Positions 34,702 to 43,732 of a stretch of DNA of 64,000 nucleotides are shown here, piece by piece. Under the pieces are notes generated by a model that saw nothing but the letters and a program-made list of their open reading frames with translations, was not told where the DNA came from and searched no databases. Numbering within the stretch: the first letter of the stretch is position 1; the number at the start of each line of letters is the position of its first letter. Origin of the DNA: Sulfobacillus acidophilus DSM 10332 (GTDB lineage: Bacteria; Bacillota; Sulfobacillia; Sulfobacillales; Sulfobacillaceae); NCBI GenBank assembly GCA_000237975.1, contig CP003179.1:2232001-2296000 (forward strand). Reading direction: 5' to 3'. The translations under genes were made by a program, and so were the position numbers.

Positions 34702-35456
34702 TAGCGGTTCCCCCCTGTTCTGACGACGAAGCCCCGCTCGTTCGCCCATCCGACCACGTCACCCACCACGATGACCGCCGGGGCGGTGACCTTTGCCAGT
34801 TCGGCCGCTGGGACAATGGTCTGTAACGTTCCCACCGCCACGGTCTGTTCCGGGCGAGTGCCGTGGGAGACGACCGCTACCGGAGTGTCCGGGGGCCGCC
34901 CGGCGGCTTGAAGGCGTGTGCTAATTGCCTCTAAGTGCTGCATTCCCATCAATATCACCAACGTTTCCCGGGATTGTCCCAAAAAGTTCCAATCGACCCC
35001 GTCGGACGTAGCCGCCTCATGACCGGTAACCACGTGAAATCCGCCCGCTTGTCCTCGTACCGTCACCGGGATACCGGCCGCCGCCGGCACCGCAATGGCG
35101 GAACTGATCCCCGGTACCACCTCAAAGGGAATATCGTGCGCCGCCAGCGCCTCGATTTCTTCCGCCCCCCGGCCGAATACAAACGGGTCGCCGCCTTTCA
35201 GGCGAACCACGGTTTTCCCGGTCAAGGCGTACTCGATGAGCAGTTGGTTGATCTGATCTTGACGGTACCGGTGATTGGCCGGGGTTTTCCCCACGTCGAT
35301 GGCGGTCGCCCATGCCGGTATCCATTGCAGTACGGCCGGAGATATCAGCCGATCATAAAGCACCACATCGGCACTTTCCAAACATCGTTTGCCCTTCAAG
35401 GTCAATAGCTCCGGATCGCCCGGTCCGGCGCCGACCAAATAGACCTTTCCGGCCAT
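34701..35456 (-). CDS. cobA: Uroporphyrinogen-III C-methyltransferase
   Basis: Makes precorrin-2 from uroporphyrinogen III using two SAM, the branch point toward cobalamin and siroheme. The 251-residue product has VYLVGAGPGDPELLTLKG, VLYDRLIS, VRLKGGDPFVFGRGAEE and VVPGISSAIAVPAAAGIP. It carries no CysG dehydrogenase part, so the separate gene at 21723 fills that role. It follows cbiX by one base. Confidence 0.95.
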   Translation of the reverse strand: MAGKVYLVGAGPGDPELLTLKGKRCLESADVVLYDRLISPAVLQWIPAWATAIDVGKTPANHRYRQDQINQLLIEYALTGKTVVRLKGGDPFVFGRGAEEIEALAAHDIPFEVVPGISSAIAVPAAAGIPVTVRGQAGGFHVVTGHEAATSDGVDWNFLGQSRETLVILMGMQHLEAISTRLQAAGRPPDTPVAVVSHGTRPEQTVAVGTLQTIVPAAELAKVTAPAVIVVGDVVGWANERGFVVRTGGNR

Positions 35457-35457
35457 G

Positions 35458-36261
35458 CTACCCTCCTTGTTCGACCAAGGCCAATCGGTAGCGACACAGG
35501 TCGCACGTCATGGCCGCCTGTCCCCGGATCGCCTCTTCGATGCGATCACCGACCACCTGGGCCAACACCTCATGAAAGCCGAAATACTCGGCCATGCTGA
35601 GGACAATGCCCGGATATTGCCCGGCCAGTTCCTGCAACAGGTCCGTCATCCGCTTGATCAGCACGCCGGTAAAAAGAAAGTACGGCACCACCACGATCCG
35701 CCGGGCCCCGAGGCGGGCCGCGCGCCTCACCCCTTCAGGCAACCGGGGATCGGTAATGCCGGTAAAACAGGTTTCCACCGTCATCACGCGGGTGCGCTCC
35801 CATAAAATCCGGGCTAGTTTGTAGAGGTCGCCGTTGGCGTCGGGATCGCTCGATCCACGACCCATCAGAACAATCGCGGTATCCGACAGGTCTTCGACGC
35901 CTTCTATAATCTGGTAAAAGCGCGAGACCAATAAGTCGACAATCCGAGGATGCAGTCCGACCGGTCGGCCGTACCGAATGAATATCCCCGGATAGCGGGT
36001 CCGGGCCTGGTCGATCAGTTCCGGGATCTCCCATTTGACGTGCGAGGCCGCCAACAAAATCACCGGCACCACCACAATATCGGTGGCTCCGGCACGGACA
36101 CATTCGGCCAGGCCTTGTTCCACGTCGGGTTCGGCAAATTCTAAAAAGCACGAGGATATCGGATAGGATGTCTGACGGACCAACCGCCGAACGAATTCTC
36201 GAAATTCTTCATTCCCTTCGTCGTCACGGCTGCCGTGGCCGACCAATAAAATCCATTTCAA
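35458..36261 (-). CDS. cbiX: Sirohydrochlorin cobaltochelatase, two-domain CbiX with MxCxxC tail
   Basis: Inserts cobalt into sirohydrochlorin. The product has two repeated chelatase domains: LLVGHGSRDDEGNEEF with VPVILLAASHVKWEIPEL in the first, and LMGRGSSDPDANGDLY with VPYFLFTGVLIKRM in the second. The C-terminus ends with an MTCDLC motif (MxCxxC), which in the long B. megaterium CbiX binds an iron-sulfur cluster. The histidine-rich stretch of that protein is missing here. The TTG at 36261 has GGCAGG at a good distance. An upstream TTG at 36288 would add nine residues. First gene of the operon below the riboswitch. Confidence 0.93.
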   Translation of the reverse strand: MKWILLVGHGSRDDEGNEEFREFVRRLVRQTSYPISSCFLEFAEPDVEQGLAECVRAGATDIVVVPVILLAASHVKWEIPELIDQARTRYPGIFIRYGRPVGLHPRIVDLLVSRFYQIIEGVEDLSDTAIVLMGRGSSDPDANGDLYKLARILWERTRVMTVETCFTGITDPRLPEGVRRAARLGARRIVVVPYFLFTGVLIKRMTDLLQELAGQYPGIVLSMAEYFGFHEVLAQVVGDRIEEAIRGQAAMTCDLCRYRLALVEQGG

Positions 36262-36305
36262 TGGGCTTACCCTGCCTTTCCGGATCAATCGACCGAATAA
36301 AGAAA

Positions 36306-36335
36306 CACCCTTTCGAACCGCAATTCGAAAGGGTG
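36306..36335 (-). terminator. Intrinsic terminator of the cobalamin leader
   Basis: A perfect 12-base-pair stem (CACCCTTTCGAA with TTCGAAAGGGTG) closes a six-base loop and is followed on the minus strand by TTTCTTTATT. It lies between the riboswitch and cbiX, so it is the expression platform: ligand binding should favour termination before the operon. Confidence 0.9.
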
Positions 36336-36389
36336 CCTAACAGGTACACATGCCCATCACGCCACACCTCCCTATCGACCGTAGGTTCA

Positions 36390-36557
36390 TTGGTGGTTCA
36401 CGATCAAGGCAGGTCTCCTGGCTTAGGTTCACGGCCGACGGCACCCTTCCCAAGTCAACGACTCAGTGGTTTTTGTGCCGCGGCTCCCCATCACAGTGGC
36501 GGGACCGCACCGGATTCTCACCGGTTTCCCTTTTAAGTTCACCCGTAGGTGAACACC
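36390..36557 (-). promoter_or_regulatory. Cobalamin (AdoCbl) riboswitch
   Basis: Minus-strand RNA has the class hallmarks in order: GGGAAACCGGTGAGAATCCG, GCGGTCCCGCCACTGTGA and the B12 box AAGCCAGGAGACCTGCC (36409-36425). A hairpin made of GTTCACC and GGGTGAAC lies at its 5' side. It precedes the terminator at 36306 and the complete cbi operon. Confidence 0.95.
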
Positions 36558-36563
36558 TTGTCT

Positions 36564-36591
36564 AATAGATATGAAATTGTCCGGGTTCCAA
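36564..36591 (-). promoter_or_regulatory. Candidate promoter of the cobalamin operon
   Basis: On the minus strand TTGGAA (36586-36591) and TCTATT (36564-36569) are 16 bases apart. They sit just upstream of the riboswitch start, which is the expected place. The -10 matches the consensus at only four of six bases. Confidence 0.4.
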
Positions 36592-36718
36592 TGCCTATTC
36601 CTATCCTATCGGGTTTCCCGATCCGGTACAAGCGGTTGCCGGGATTTTTCCGAACCGGAGACGTGCCGAGAACATCCTCACACCAAGCCAGATACCGTTC
36701 GGGATTTCCGAAATGACG

Positions 36719-37078
36719 TCAGGGGCACATCCGAACGGCATAAGATGCCATTCCCCGCGCATTTAAAGATTGGACATAATCAAGGCGCCCAAGTCGCCGC
36801 CCGACCTGGCAAACCTCGCCAAACAGAGAACGCCATCTTCCCCCATCCCAAGATTTCTTACCGTTTGTAGGGCCAGTCGACGGAACCAGAAAAAATGTCC
36901 CAAGTGGGTTCGCAAACCAGTCAAGAATCGCCACGATAAAAAGGCAAAGCGTACCGAAGGAAGCGCAGACAAATAGTCTCATTGCGGTAAGCAACTCCGC
37001 ATCTCGATTTAAAATCCAGATCCTGCACCGACGTTTCTTTTTCGTCAGGCCGCATCCGTCAGGGTCAGATTCGGTCAA
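36719..37078 (-). CDS. Possible small membrane protein downstream of the lipoprotein gene
   Basis: A 119-codon frame whose TTG start overlaps the TGA stop of the lipoprotein gene (TTGA). It encodes a basic stretch (TKKKRRCR), one hydrophobic helix of about 20 residues (FGTLCLFIVAIL inside) and a basic C-terminal half. No family is recognised and the only support is the coupling and the membrane segment. It may be spurious. Confidence 0.25.
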   Translation of the reverse strand: MTESDPDGCGLTKKKRRCRIWILNRDAELLTAMRLFVCASFGTLCLFIVAILDWFANPLGTFFLVPSTGPTNGKKSWDGGRWRSLFGEVCQVGRRLGRLDYVQSLNARGMASYAVRMCP

Positions 37079-38508
37079 TCGGTTCGTGACGAATCAGTCG
37101 GAGGAACTGCTCTCATGGAACGGACAACCGTGACGGCCCGAAACCCGTTGGCGTAGACAAAATACCGAATGCCGTTCAGGTCATAGGTTGCTTCGGACGG
37201 GGCGTCGGAACCGACGGCAAACGTAGCCTGCCCGTGAATACCGGGCAACGACACGCCTTCCAACGTTCGAGCAATCCCGGCGGCTGTCCCCCGAACCATT
37301 TCCGAACCTACCCCTTGCCCCATTACATGAAAGGTCCAGCCGTCTTCGCGCCAACTCACCAATGTGGGGAGGGCGCCCGATCCCGGATATACGGTTCCGG
37401 TCAAACCAGGGGCAATCGTCCAAGGCGTCCCGACCGGGGTGGCTGGTGTCGGATTTAAGGGCATGGCCTCGGTTCGGGCGTGAAACGGTATCCCCCAAGG
37501 CATCGCGACAATAGAGGCGAGCAGTTGGGCATTGCCGATGTTCACGGCCGAAGAGTTGGCCGGCAACGCCGGTCCGGTTCCCAACGTGATCCGGTAACCT
37601 CCGATTTGGTTCGGATTAACTTGGTAGGTCACGTCGATATCGCCCCGAACATCGCTCCAACTGGTGGGAGCGGGAAGATAGACCGGTACGGCCGATGTCA
37701 GCACCAATCGCTGCCCCACCGAATCCCAGACGGTTCGATAGCTGGAGAACGCTTCCGGCAACGGCGGCAACGGAAAAGCCTTGGCCCGCGGGTGAAGCCC
37801 GGGAACCGCCGAAATGTAACGTACCCAAATGAGATCCGGGTTCATGGCCGGCAATAGGGTGGACGGATAAACCGCCACCACCCGAAACCGGTGAGAGGGC
37901 CAATGGTGGACTACGGTAGGCACGTGAAAGTTTCGCGGTTCCAAAAACAACACCCGATAGGGGTCACCGACACCGGGCCACGACATCGCAAAAAGTTGGC
38001 CCGGTGGAGCCTGGAGGACCGTGGACGATGCCGTAGGTGCATGAAGGGCGTACGGCAATACCACCGTCGAGGCCGGCTTAAGCCAATCGATGGTCGCGAG
38101 CATTTGATTCCACAACGTTCCGGTACCGGTACCCAGTTCCAGCCCGGGATTATTCAGCACCGCAATAACCCGAAATCTCCGAGAAGGCCAGTGGTGAAGC
38201 GTGGTGGGAATATGAAAGCGTGGCAGAAGAAAAATCGTACCGCCGGGGTTCACGTCGTAGGCATTGGCGGGCGACAGGATATATAAGCGATGCCCTTTGG
38301 CCCAAGCCTCCAGTTGCGTCGGCGGCACATTCCGGACCACGACGGTCGTCGATGGCGGATTTCGTTTGTCGCCGCCGACCGGCGCCGGAGACAAAGACCG
38401 AGTCGGCCGAGGAGGCGAAGGGGCCGCAGAAACCGGCGCATGATAACCACATCCTGTGAGTCCCAACAACAAGAGCCCGATCCCGATGAATCCCCTCTTT
38501 GGATTCAC
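37075..38508 (-). CDS. Secreted lipoprotein with an internal repeated module, unknown function
   Basis: A 477-residue lipoprotein: signal sequence MNPKRGFIGIGLLLLGLTGC with the lipobox Cys at residue 20. A proline/serine-rich linker follows. Two copies of a module with FLLPRFHIPTTLHHWPSRRF (residues 93-112) and LFLEPRNFHVPTVVHHWP (187-204) are separated by about 95 residues. The C-terminal half has no recognised domain. The GTG start follows GGAGGGG by six bases. No conserved partner nearby reveals its role. Extracytoplasmic location is likely. Confidence 0.75.
   Translation of the reverse strand: MNPKRGFIGIGLLLLGLTGCGYHAPVSAAPSPPRPTRSLSPAPVGGDKRNPPSTTVVVRNVPPTQLEAWAKGHRLYILSPANAYDVNPGGTIFLLPRFHIPTTLHHWPSRRFRVIAVLNNPGLELGTGTGTLWNQMLATIDWLKPASTVVLPYALHAPTASSTVLQAPPGQLFAMSWPGVGDPYRVLFLEPRNFHVPTVVHHWPSHRFRVVAVYPSTLLPAMNPDLIWVRYISAVPGLHPRAKAFPLPPLPEAFSSYRTVWDSVGQRLVLTSAVPVYLPAPTSWSDVRGDIDVTYQVNPNQIGGYRITLGTGPALPANSSAVNIGNAQLLASIVAMPWGIPFHARTEAMPLNPTPATPVGTPWTIAPGLTGTVYPGSGALPTLVSWREDGWTFHVMGQGVGSEMVRGTAAGIARTLEGVSLPGIHGQATFAVGSDAPSEATYDLNGIRYFVYANGFRAVTVVRSMRAVPPTDSSRTD
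37870..37947 (-). repeat. Second copy of the HHWPS module
   Basis: Encodes residues 188-213 of the lipoprotein, including HVPTVVHHWPSHRFRVVAV. It parallels the copy at 38158-38232. Confidence 0.75.
38158..38232 (-). repeat. First copy of the HHWPS module
   Basis: Encodes residues 93-117 of the lipoprotein, including HIPTTLHHWPSRRFRVIAV. It parallels the copy at 37870-37947. Confidence 0.75.
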
Positions 38509-38583
38509 GTTAACCCCTCCAACGCACTTCGGTTTTTCCTGGGTTAAACGCCCCGATCACTTCAAACGTTACCCAAGGCAGGA

Positions 38584-39347
38584 TCAGTGGTTACCGCCCA
38601 TTGTTGGCATAGGGTATCCGGAGTCCGCCGCTCGTGCGACCAGTTCTTGCATGGCGTGATAAGCCCGATTCAAAGCCGGTTTGCGATACTCGGCCCAGCT
38701 ATCCTGAACACCCGGCCGATTTAACACCATGGTGGGATTGGCTTCAAAAATCACCGGCCCGTCTTCCGTCAGCGCCAGGTCGACTCCGAAAAAATCTAAC
38801 TCGACTGCGCCTGTCCACATATTGGATGGCGAAGAGGTGTTGCCCAGGGATTCGGACCACTGCCCAGGCTACGTCAGACTGATGATCGACACGGACCAGA
38901 TAACGGCCGCCATGAAACCCAGTCGCGCGAAAGAGGATGGGAAACGCACGCCTGGACGCTGTCCGGTTCCAAAGCCAAGGCCTGATGGTATAACAGACGC
39001 GCCCGTTGCCAATCGTCCTGCTCCCCTAGGACGTGTGCCCAATTCACATAGCCGGCCGAAAGTCGAGGATGACGGTTGACCGCCTCTTCAAAACAGCGTT
39101 CACCCGCTTGGTGATACCCGGTCCGAACCAATAACACGCCCAAGTTAATTAATGCCGCCGGATGGGCCGGATGTTCGATCAACACCTGCCAATAGAGGGC
39201 CTGAGCCTCGTCCACCCGGTCCAACAGGGCCAGCAAGTCCGCCCGTTCGACCCGAAGATCACCCGACGGATCACCTTCCTGCCGCAGTCGCGATTCAACC
39301 GTATTCAAACGCGACATCATCTCGCGATGCCACTCGGGACCTGTCAT
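38584..39347 (-). pseudogene. Broken TPR plus ATP-grasp protein gene
   Basis: From 39347 the frame encodes tetratricopeptide repeats (LYWQVLIEHPAHPAALINLG, CFEEAVNRHPRLSAGYVNW, LYHQALALEPDS). After about 38940 a second frame gives an ATP-grasp piece (FHGGRYLVRVDHQSDVAW, HLFAIQYVD). After about 38815 another frame gives the ATP-grasp C-terminus (ELDFFGVDLALTEDG, VIFEANPTMV). Long parts of the normal protein are missing at both joints. So this looks like one ancestral TPR/ATP-grasp gene collapsed by deletions and frameshifts. The C-terminal 78 codons from 38820 remain open. Confidence 0.75.
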
Positions 39348-39694
39348 ATCGATCCGTCCCCCTCGTCGACATCATAACTGAGGGACGGCATCTTATACTC
39401 CATCACAAGCGGCATTTCGAGGTGTATTCCATAGGCGTCTTGGATTCAGGTCAATAAACACGTGGACGACAAAACAATAATCCGGTTTCACCCACCGCGG
39501 TTGGTATGCCCGTCGTACGATCGTTTTCGGAACCGGTTGTTCTTTTTAAAAGAAGACATAAAATGGTAGTGAGGATCCCGTGGGTTATTGACCCGCATCG
39601 CGAACGCCCATTGTCGGCGATAGGGGATTCCCGCGCTAGCAATCGGAAGACAGGGATTTTTTTAGGTACACGAAAGAAAGGCGGGTAGGTCGAC
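39348..39694. other. Divergent spacer between the TPR remnant and the acetyltransferase
   Basis: About 350 bases without a supported gene. It should hold the promoter of the acetyltransferase. A TTGACC near 39588 has no good -10 partner, so none is claimed. Confidence 0.4.
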
Positions 39695-40225
39695 ATGACC
39701 TGGGAATATCATATCCGGGCCGCCACCCCGGACGACTACGCAGGAATTGCCAAAGTGCATGTCGACAGTTGGCGAGCCACCTATCGCGGCATCGTACCCG
39801 ATTCTTTTCTCGACCAACTCACTTACGAGGGCAGCGAATCCGGATGGCGACAATCCGCCACCTCACTGCCGCCTCATTACGCCATGTTCGTGGCCGAGAC
39901 ACCCACAAACGGGATCGTCGGATTTGCTAATGGCGGCCACGTTCGGTCTTCCGATGCGGAATCCGAGGGCGAGCTCTACGCCATTTACTTATTGCCGTCG
40001 TATCAGCGTCAGGGAATCGGCCAACAGCTCTTTTACCGGGTCGTCCAACATCTGACGGAACATGGATATCGGTCCCTCTTGATTTGGGTACTGAAGGACA
40101 ACCCGGCTCGGTTCTTTTATGAACGGTTAGGCGGTACCGTGATTCGGGAGACTACGATTAATATTGGTGGCCAACCGCTAACGGAGCTTGGTTACAACTG
40201 GACTCTTCCCCTAACGCACAGCTAA
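39695..40225 (+). CDS. GNAT-family N-acetyltransferase
   Basis: 176-residue acetyl-CoA-dependent acetyltransferase. N-terminal IRAATPDDYAGIAKVHVDSW and YRGIVPDSFLDQL are typical for the subgroup. Motif A, LYAIYLLPSYQRQGIGQQL, binds acetyl-CoA, and NPARFFYERLGG is the C-terminal motif B. The ATG has AAAGGCGGG and AGGT upstream. The acetylated substrate is unknown; amines, amino acids or small toxins are possible. Confidence 0.88.
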   Translation: MTWEYHIRAATPDDYAGIAKVHVDSWRATYRGIVPDSFLDQLTYEGSESGWRQSATSLPPHYAMFVAETPTNGIVGFANGGHVRSSDAESEGELYAIYLLPSYQRQGIGQQLFYRVVQHLTEHGYRSLLIWVLKDNPARFFYERLGGTVIRETTINIGGQPLTELGYNWTLPLTHS

Positions 40226-40336
40226 GCCCCAGTCATATATCCGGCTCTATCACCGATTTTGAGCGTCATGTCCGATGAAACCGAGTCGGCCATCTCGTTA
40301 TAGACTGCCACCCCGTCGCACACAATGACTGGTTAT

Positions 40337-41458
40337 TCAGCTCTCTAACGGCAACGACCGGTTTATGCCTTTCATCAAATGCTCTTCAAATAACGTCGCG
40401 GAATGGCTCCATGTGAAGCGCTTAATGTCCTGAAGCCCTTGCTCCGCCAATTGCCATCGTAACTTCGGATCGTCCTGCACCCGCCTTAAATGCTCCCATA
40501 ACGCGTCAATTGCCCGGGGCGGCGACAGCAACGCATTGACCCCATGTATCGCATAGTCTCGGCATCCCAAACTGTCCGTGCCTATAAATACGGCACCACA
40601 GGCCATCGCCTCGGCGGGAGGCAGAGCCCATCCTTCCCGCCAGCTGGCATGGAGAAAAACCGCATGTTGATTATATAACGCTCTCAACTGCTCTTGAGCC
40701 GGATTTTCTACATACCGCACCCAAGCGGGCAACGAAGCCGGTCGAGGATACGCACCGAACACCGTTACAGGCACCTGTGGATGGGACTCATGCAGCTTCA
40801 AAATCACTCCCAACGCGTCGTCGAATCCTTTCCAAGCCCAAGGATGATACATGGTCAACACGCTAAACGGTCGTTTTCGGGGATCGTCGGAAAGATAAAA
40901 CCGGTCATGATCAAGACCGTTCGGAATGTGCACGGCGTCGCCACGTCCCGCTTTTTTGGCTTCGTCAAGTAGCCACCCGGCGATAACAATAAGATGTAAC
41001 GGCATCTGCCAGGTTGCTAATATCCGGTCAAGTTGACCGCTCCAGGTTTCCAAATGCTGTATGAGGTAAAACTTTTGCCCAACCGAAGCAGGATATTCGG
41101 CCACGTATTCGGCAGTCTCCCAAGATGTGGCGACCACGACATCTCCGGACGGCACCTTGGAAGAAATCGGTTCTTGGTCCAAGTATATCATCTTAACCCG
41201 CCGATCTACGTGCTGCCATTTGACGGGACGCGGAAAGCGGGAGTCCCGCAAGAGACGAAAACGAGCCACCCAGCGTTTGGGCCACGGCCGTATGCCCCGA
41301 ATTCCCGGATGTTGCCGCAAATCGCCCGCATGCACCACCGACACGTGATGTCCCCGGTTGACTAATTCGTTCGCATATTGATAGACGACACGAAATCCCC
41401 CAATCGGCACCGACGGATAACCCGGCAAGATAAACGTAATGCGTAACGGTTCGCTCAT
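40337..41458 (-). CDS. Glycosyltransferase, GT4-type
   Basis: Retaining GT-B glycosyltransferase of 373 residues. The N-terminal Rossmann domain has ITFILPGYPSVPIGGFRVVY. The C-terminal domain has LHASWREGWALPPAEAMACG with the ExxxxxxxE-type nucleotide-sugar motif, followed by GCRDYAIHGVNALL. It may build a cell-surface polysaccharide or glycolipid. It stands alone, converging with the acetyltransferase. Acceptor and donor are unknown. Confidence 0.88.
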   Translation of the reverse strand: MSEPLRITFILPGYPSVPIGGFRVVYQYANELVNRGHHVSVVHAGDLRQHPGIRGIRPWPKRWVARFRLLRDSRFPRPVKWQHVDRRVKMIYLDQEPISSKVPSGDVVVATSWETAEYVAEYPASVGQKFYLIQHLETWSGQLDRILATWQMPLHLIVIAGWLLDEAKKAGRGDAVHIPNGLDHDRFYLSDDPRKRPFSVLTMYHPWAWKGFDDALGVILKLHESHPQVPVTVFGAYPRPASLPAWVRYVENPAQEQLRALYNQHAVFLHASWREGWALPPAEAMACGAVFIGTDSLGCRDYAIHGVNALLSPPRAIDALWEHLRRVQDDPKLRWQLAEQGLQDIKRFTWSHSATLFEEHLMKGINRSLPLES

Positions 41459-41704
41459 GAGCCACGCCTTCCGGTTAATATTCCCGCAACAATGGACCGT
41501 CAGATAATCCGCCTGTCCACGGGTTAATCGCCGCTATCGACCTCTCAATCAGCAAAGCCCCCGAGAAAGTCCCTTACTGTTCCCAGGTTATCCGGGAGCG
41601 CTGTGTTCGGTCAAGCAAACGACCGCCTTCGGTCAGGAAAATGCCCTACAGGATCGGAAAATTTTTATACGAAGCCCCCCAAAGCAGGAGCCGCGGGGGA
41701 GCGT
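41459..41704. other. Spacer upstream of the glycosyltransferase, no gene seen
   Basis: No credible frame or structure apart from the small ORF that begins at 41705. Confidence 0.4.
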
Positions 41705-41881
41705 ATGAGCCATAACGTTTTCTGGACGACAGCCACAGCCATGGCCGCCATCGTTTACACGATTTTTCTTGAACAACCCCTTATTATGTTTTCTCGGGCG
41801 TTCCGTGATTTGTCCCGTTCGTCAGGGTTCGTTGAGCTACACCGTCAAGGGCAGGATAGAGGCCTTTATCACGTCAACTAA
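41705..41881 (+). CDS. Possible 58-residue membrane peptide
   Basis: Small ORF with GGGGGAG three bases before its ATG. It has one hydrophobic stretch (TATAMAAIVYTIFL) and a polar C-terminus. It overlaps the convergent 3' end of the adenine deaminase gene by 45 bases. No family is recognised, and the ribosome site is the main support. Confidence 0.3.
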   Translation: MSHNVFWTTATAMAAIVYTIFLEQPLIMFSRAFRDLSRSSGFVELHRQGQDRGLYHVN

Positions 41882-43615
41882 CCCGTACGTGGTAATGCGC
41901 ACTTCGGGAATGACAGGAAGCGCAATCAACGAAAATGTCATATAGGGCGCATTCAACGAAGAACCCAATCGGCGCCAAGCCTGCTTGAGCGCATCGAGTT
42001 CGTGCGCGACGGACGATGCCGATTCGGTGGATAAAAGGCCGGCAATCGGTAAGCGGACTATCGCGAGCACCTCCTGGTTCAATACCGCCACCAATCCGCC
42101 GCCCGCCTCAATCAAGACATTGGCCGCATAGGCCATGTCATGAAAATCAGCCCCCATGACAATGAGCTGATGACTGTCGTGGGCTACGCTGGACGCCACG
42201 GCGCCCTGTGTCAAGCCAAACCCGCGTACCAGGCCCTGTCCGATGGCACCGGACGCATGATGCCGGTCAATTACTGCCGCATAAGCCCAGTCGGCCCCAT
42301 CCGGCCGTTGAATGAGCCCCCGCTCGACGACGGCAGGGACATTCTCTAACCGGGTCATGACACTATTATTACTCACCGATACCGCACGAACCCACACCGG
42401 CCCCTTGACCCCCGGATCGGCATGAATCAATAAATCGTCCGGAGTAATCGGGTGGTTCACGCGTATGGAAGCGGTGAAGGCTGGCGGATAGGCGGTTGGA
42501 GGCAAATCAATGGTAAGCATGCCGTTTTCCGCCACGATGCGTCCTTGGACCAGTACCAAGGACGGTCGCATAGTCCGAAGGTCTGGGATGAGGCACAAAT
42601 CGGCAACCTTACCCGGAGCGACGCTGCCGAGCAAGTCTTCAAGATGAAAATAGCGGGCGGTATTGATGGTGGCCATTTGAATCGCGGCAACGGGATCTAC
42701 CCCTTCTTGGATAGCGCGACGCACGACATGATTTAAATGGCCTTCGTGAATTAAGGTCGACGGCTCCACATCATCGGTCACGAGCATGCATTGGTGAGGA
42801 TCCACTCCGTCTTCGGTGATGATTTTGATACATTCGGCAACATCTTTCCAGGCGGTTCCCTCCCGAATCATCACCATGATGCCCCTCCGGGCTTTTTCGA
42901 GTGCCTCGGCGCGGGTGGTCGACTCATGATCCGAATAAATGCCGGTTGCCGCATAGGCTTGAATAACCCGGGGATCGGCCGTCGGCAGATGGCCGGTGGC
43001 CACCAGACGTCGATCCCAGGTGGCTCGGATCTTTTCCAATACCGACGGGTCGCCGCGCAACACCCCAGGAAAATCCATCACCTCACTGAGGCCCACCACC
43101 CGCGGCAACCCGAGGCCCATTTCAACATCTTGCGGCCCGAGCACGATTCCGGGCCCTTCCATTCCCGGGGCCGCCGGCACGCATGACGGCATGGTGGTGA
43201 ATACCCGTAACGGTACATTTTCCGCTTCCTGTAACATCGCTTGGATGCCCGGCAAACCAAACACATTGGCCATTTCGTGCGGGTCCATGAACACGGTGGT
43301 GGTACCGTGCGGGAGTACCGCTCGGGCAAATTCCGTAACCGACAACATACTGCTTTCGATATGCATATGCCCGTCCATCAGTCCCGGAATCAGGTACTGT
43401 CCCCTCGCGTCCACCATCTGCGTATTGGCGCCGACGGCAGGTTCTCGCCCCACATAGGCGATGTGGCCGGAGTGAATCGCCACCGAAATATCGAACTCTA
43501 ATTCGCCCGTATGGACATTGACCAGCGTGGCATGGGAAATCACCAGATCAGCAGGCATATGACCCAATGCCACTTGCGATAGCCGGGCGCGCACGTCCGG
43601 TGTGTATTCCAACAT
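41837..43615 (-). CDS. ade: Adenine deaminase
   Basis: Deaminates adenine to hypoxanthine. The 592-residue amidohydrolase fits the Ade family in length and motifs: ISHATLVNVHTGELE, LIPGLMDGHMHIESSML with metal His residues, AVLPHGTTTVFMDPHEMANV, GHLPTADP, YSDHESTTRAEALEKARRG and VTDDVEPS. The ATG follows AAGGGGGAA. It diverges from the NCS1 permease gene at 43831 across a 215-base control region, which points to shared nucleobase regulation. Confidence 0.93.
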   Translation of the reverse strand: MLEYTPDVRARLSQVALGHMPADLVISHATLVNVHTGELEFDISVAIHSGHIAYVGREPAVGANTQMVDARGQYLIPGLMDGHMHIESSMLSVTEFARAVLPHGTTTVFMDPHEMANVFGLPGIQAMLQEAENVPLRVFTTMPSCVPAAPGMEGPGIVLGPQDVEMGLGLPRVVGLSEVMDFPGVLRGDPSVLEKIRATWDRRLVATGHLPTADPRVIQAYAATGIYSDHESTTRAEALEKARRGIMVMIREGTAWKDVAECIKIITEDGVDPHQCMLVTDDVEPSTLIHEGHLNHVVRRAIQEGVDPVAAIQMATINTARYFHLEDLLGSVAPGKVADLCLIPDLRTMRPSLVLVQGRIVAENGMLTIDLPPTAYPPAFTASIRVNHPITPDDLLIHADPGVKGPVWVRAVSVSNNSVMTRLENVPAVVERGLIQRPDGADWAYAAVIDRHHASGAIGQGLVRGFGLTQGAVASSVAHDSHQLIVMGADFHDMAYAANVLIEAGGGLVAVLNQEVLAIVRLPIAGLLSTESASSVAHELDALKQAWRRLGSSLNAPYMTFSLIALPVIPEVRITTYGLVDVIKASILPLTV

Positions 43616-43732
43616 ATTAGTTCCCCCTTAGATGGACGATGATTTCTTACCGAACCCTACCATCGATTCCCAGATATCACGACAACTCTTACACCTTCAT
43701 TCGTGATTTCTCACAAAATCTAACCAACGCAA

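Noticed and set aside
34598-34826. Short frames over the cobA/cbiH60 junction on both strands
   Set aside because: Fully explained by the overlapping genuine genes.
40229-40333. CCAGTCAT and ATGACTGG about 90 bases apart around the GNAT/glycosyltransferase junction
   Set aside because: Short arms at long distance with no associated element; likely chance.
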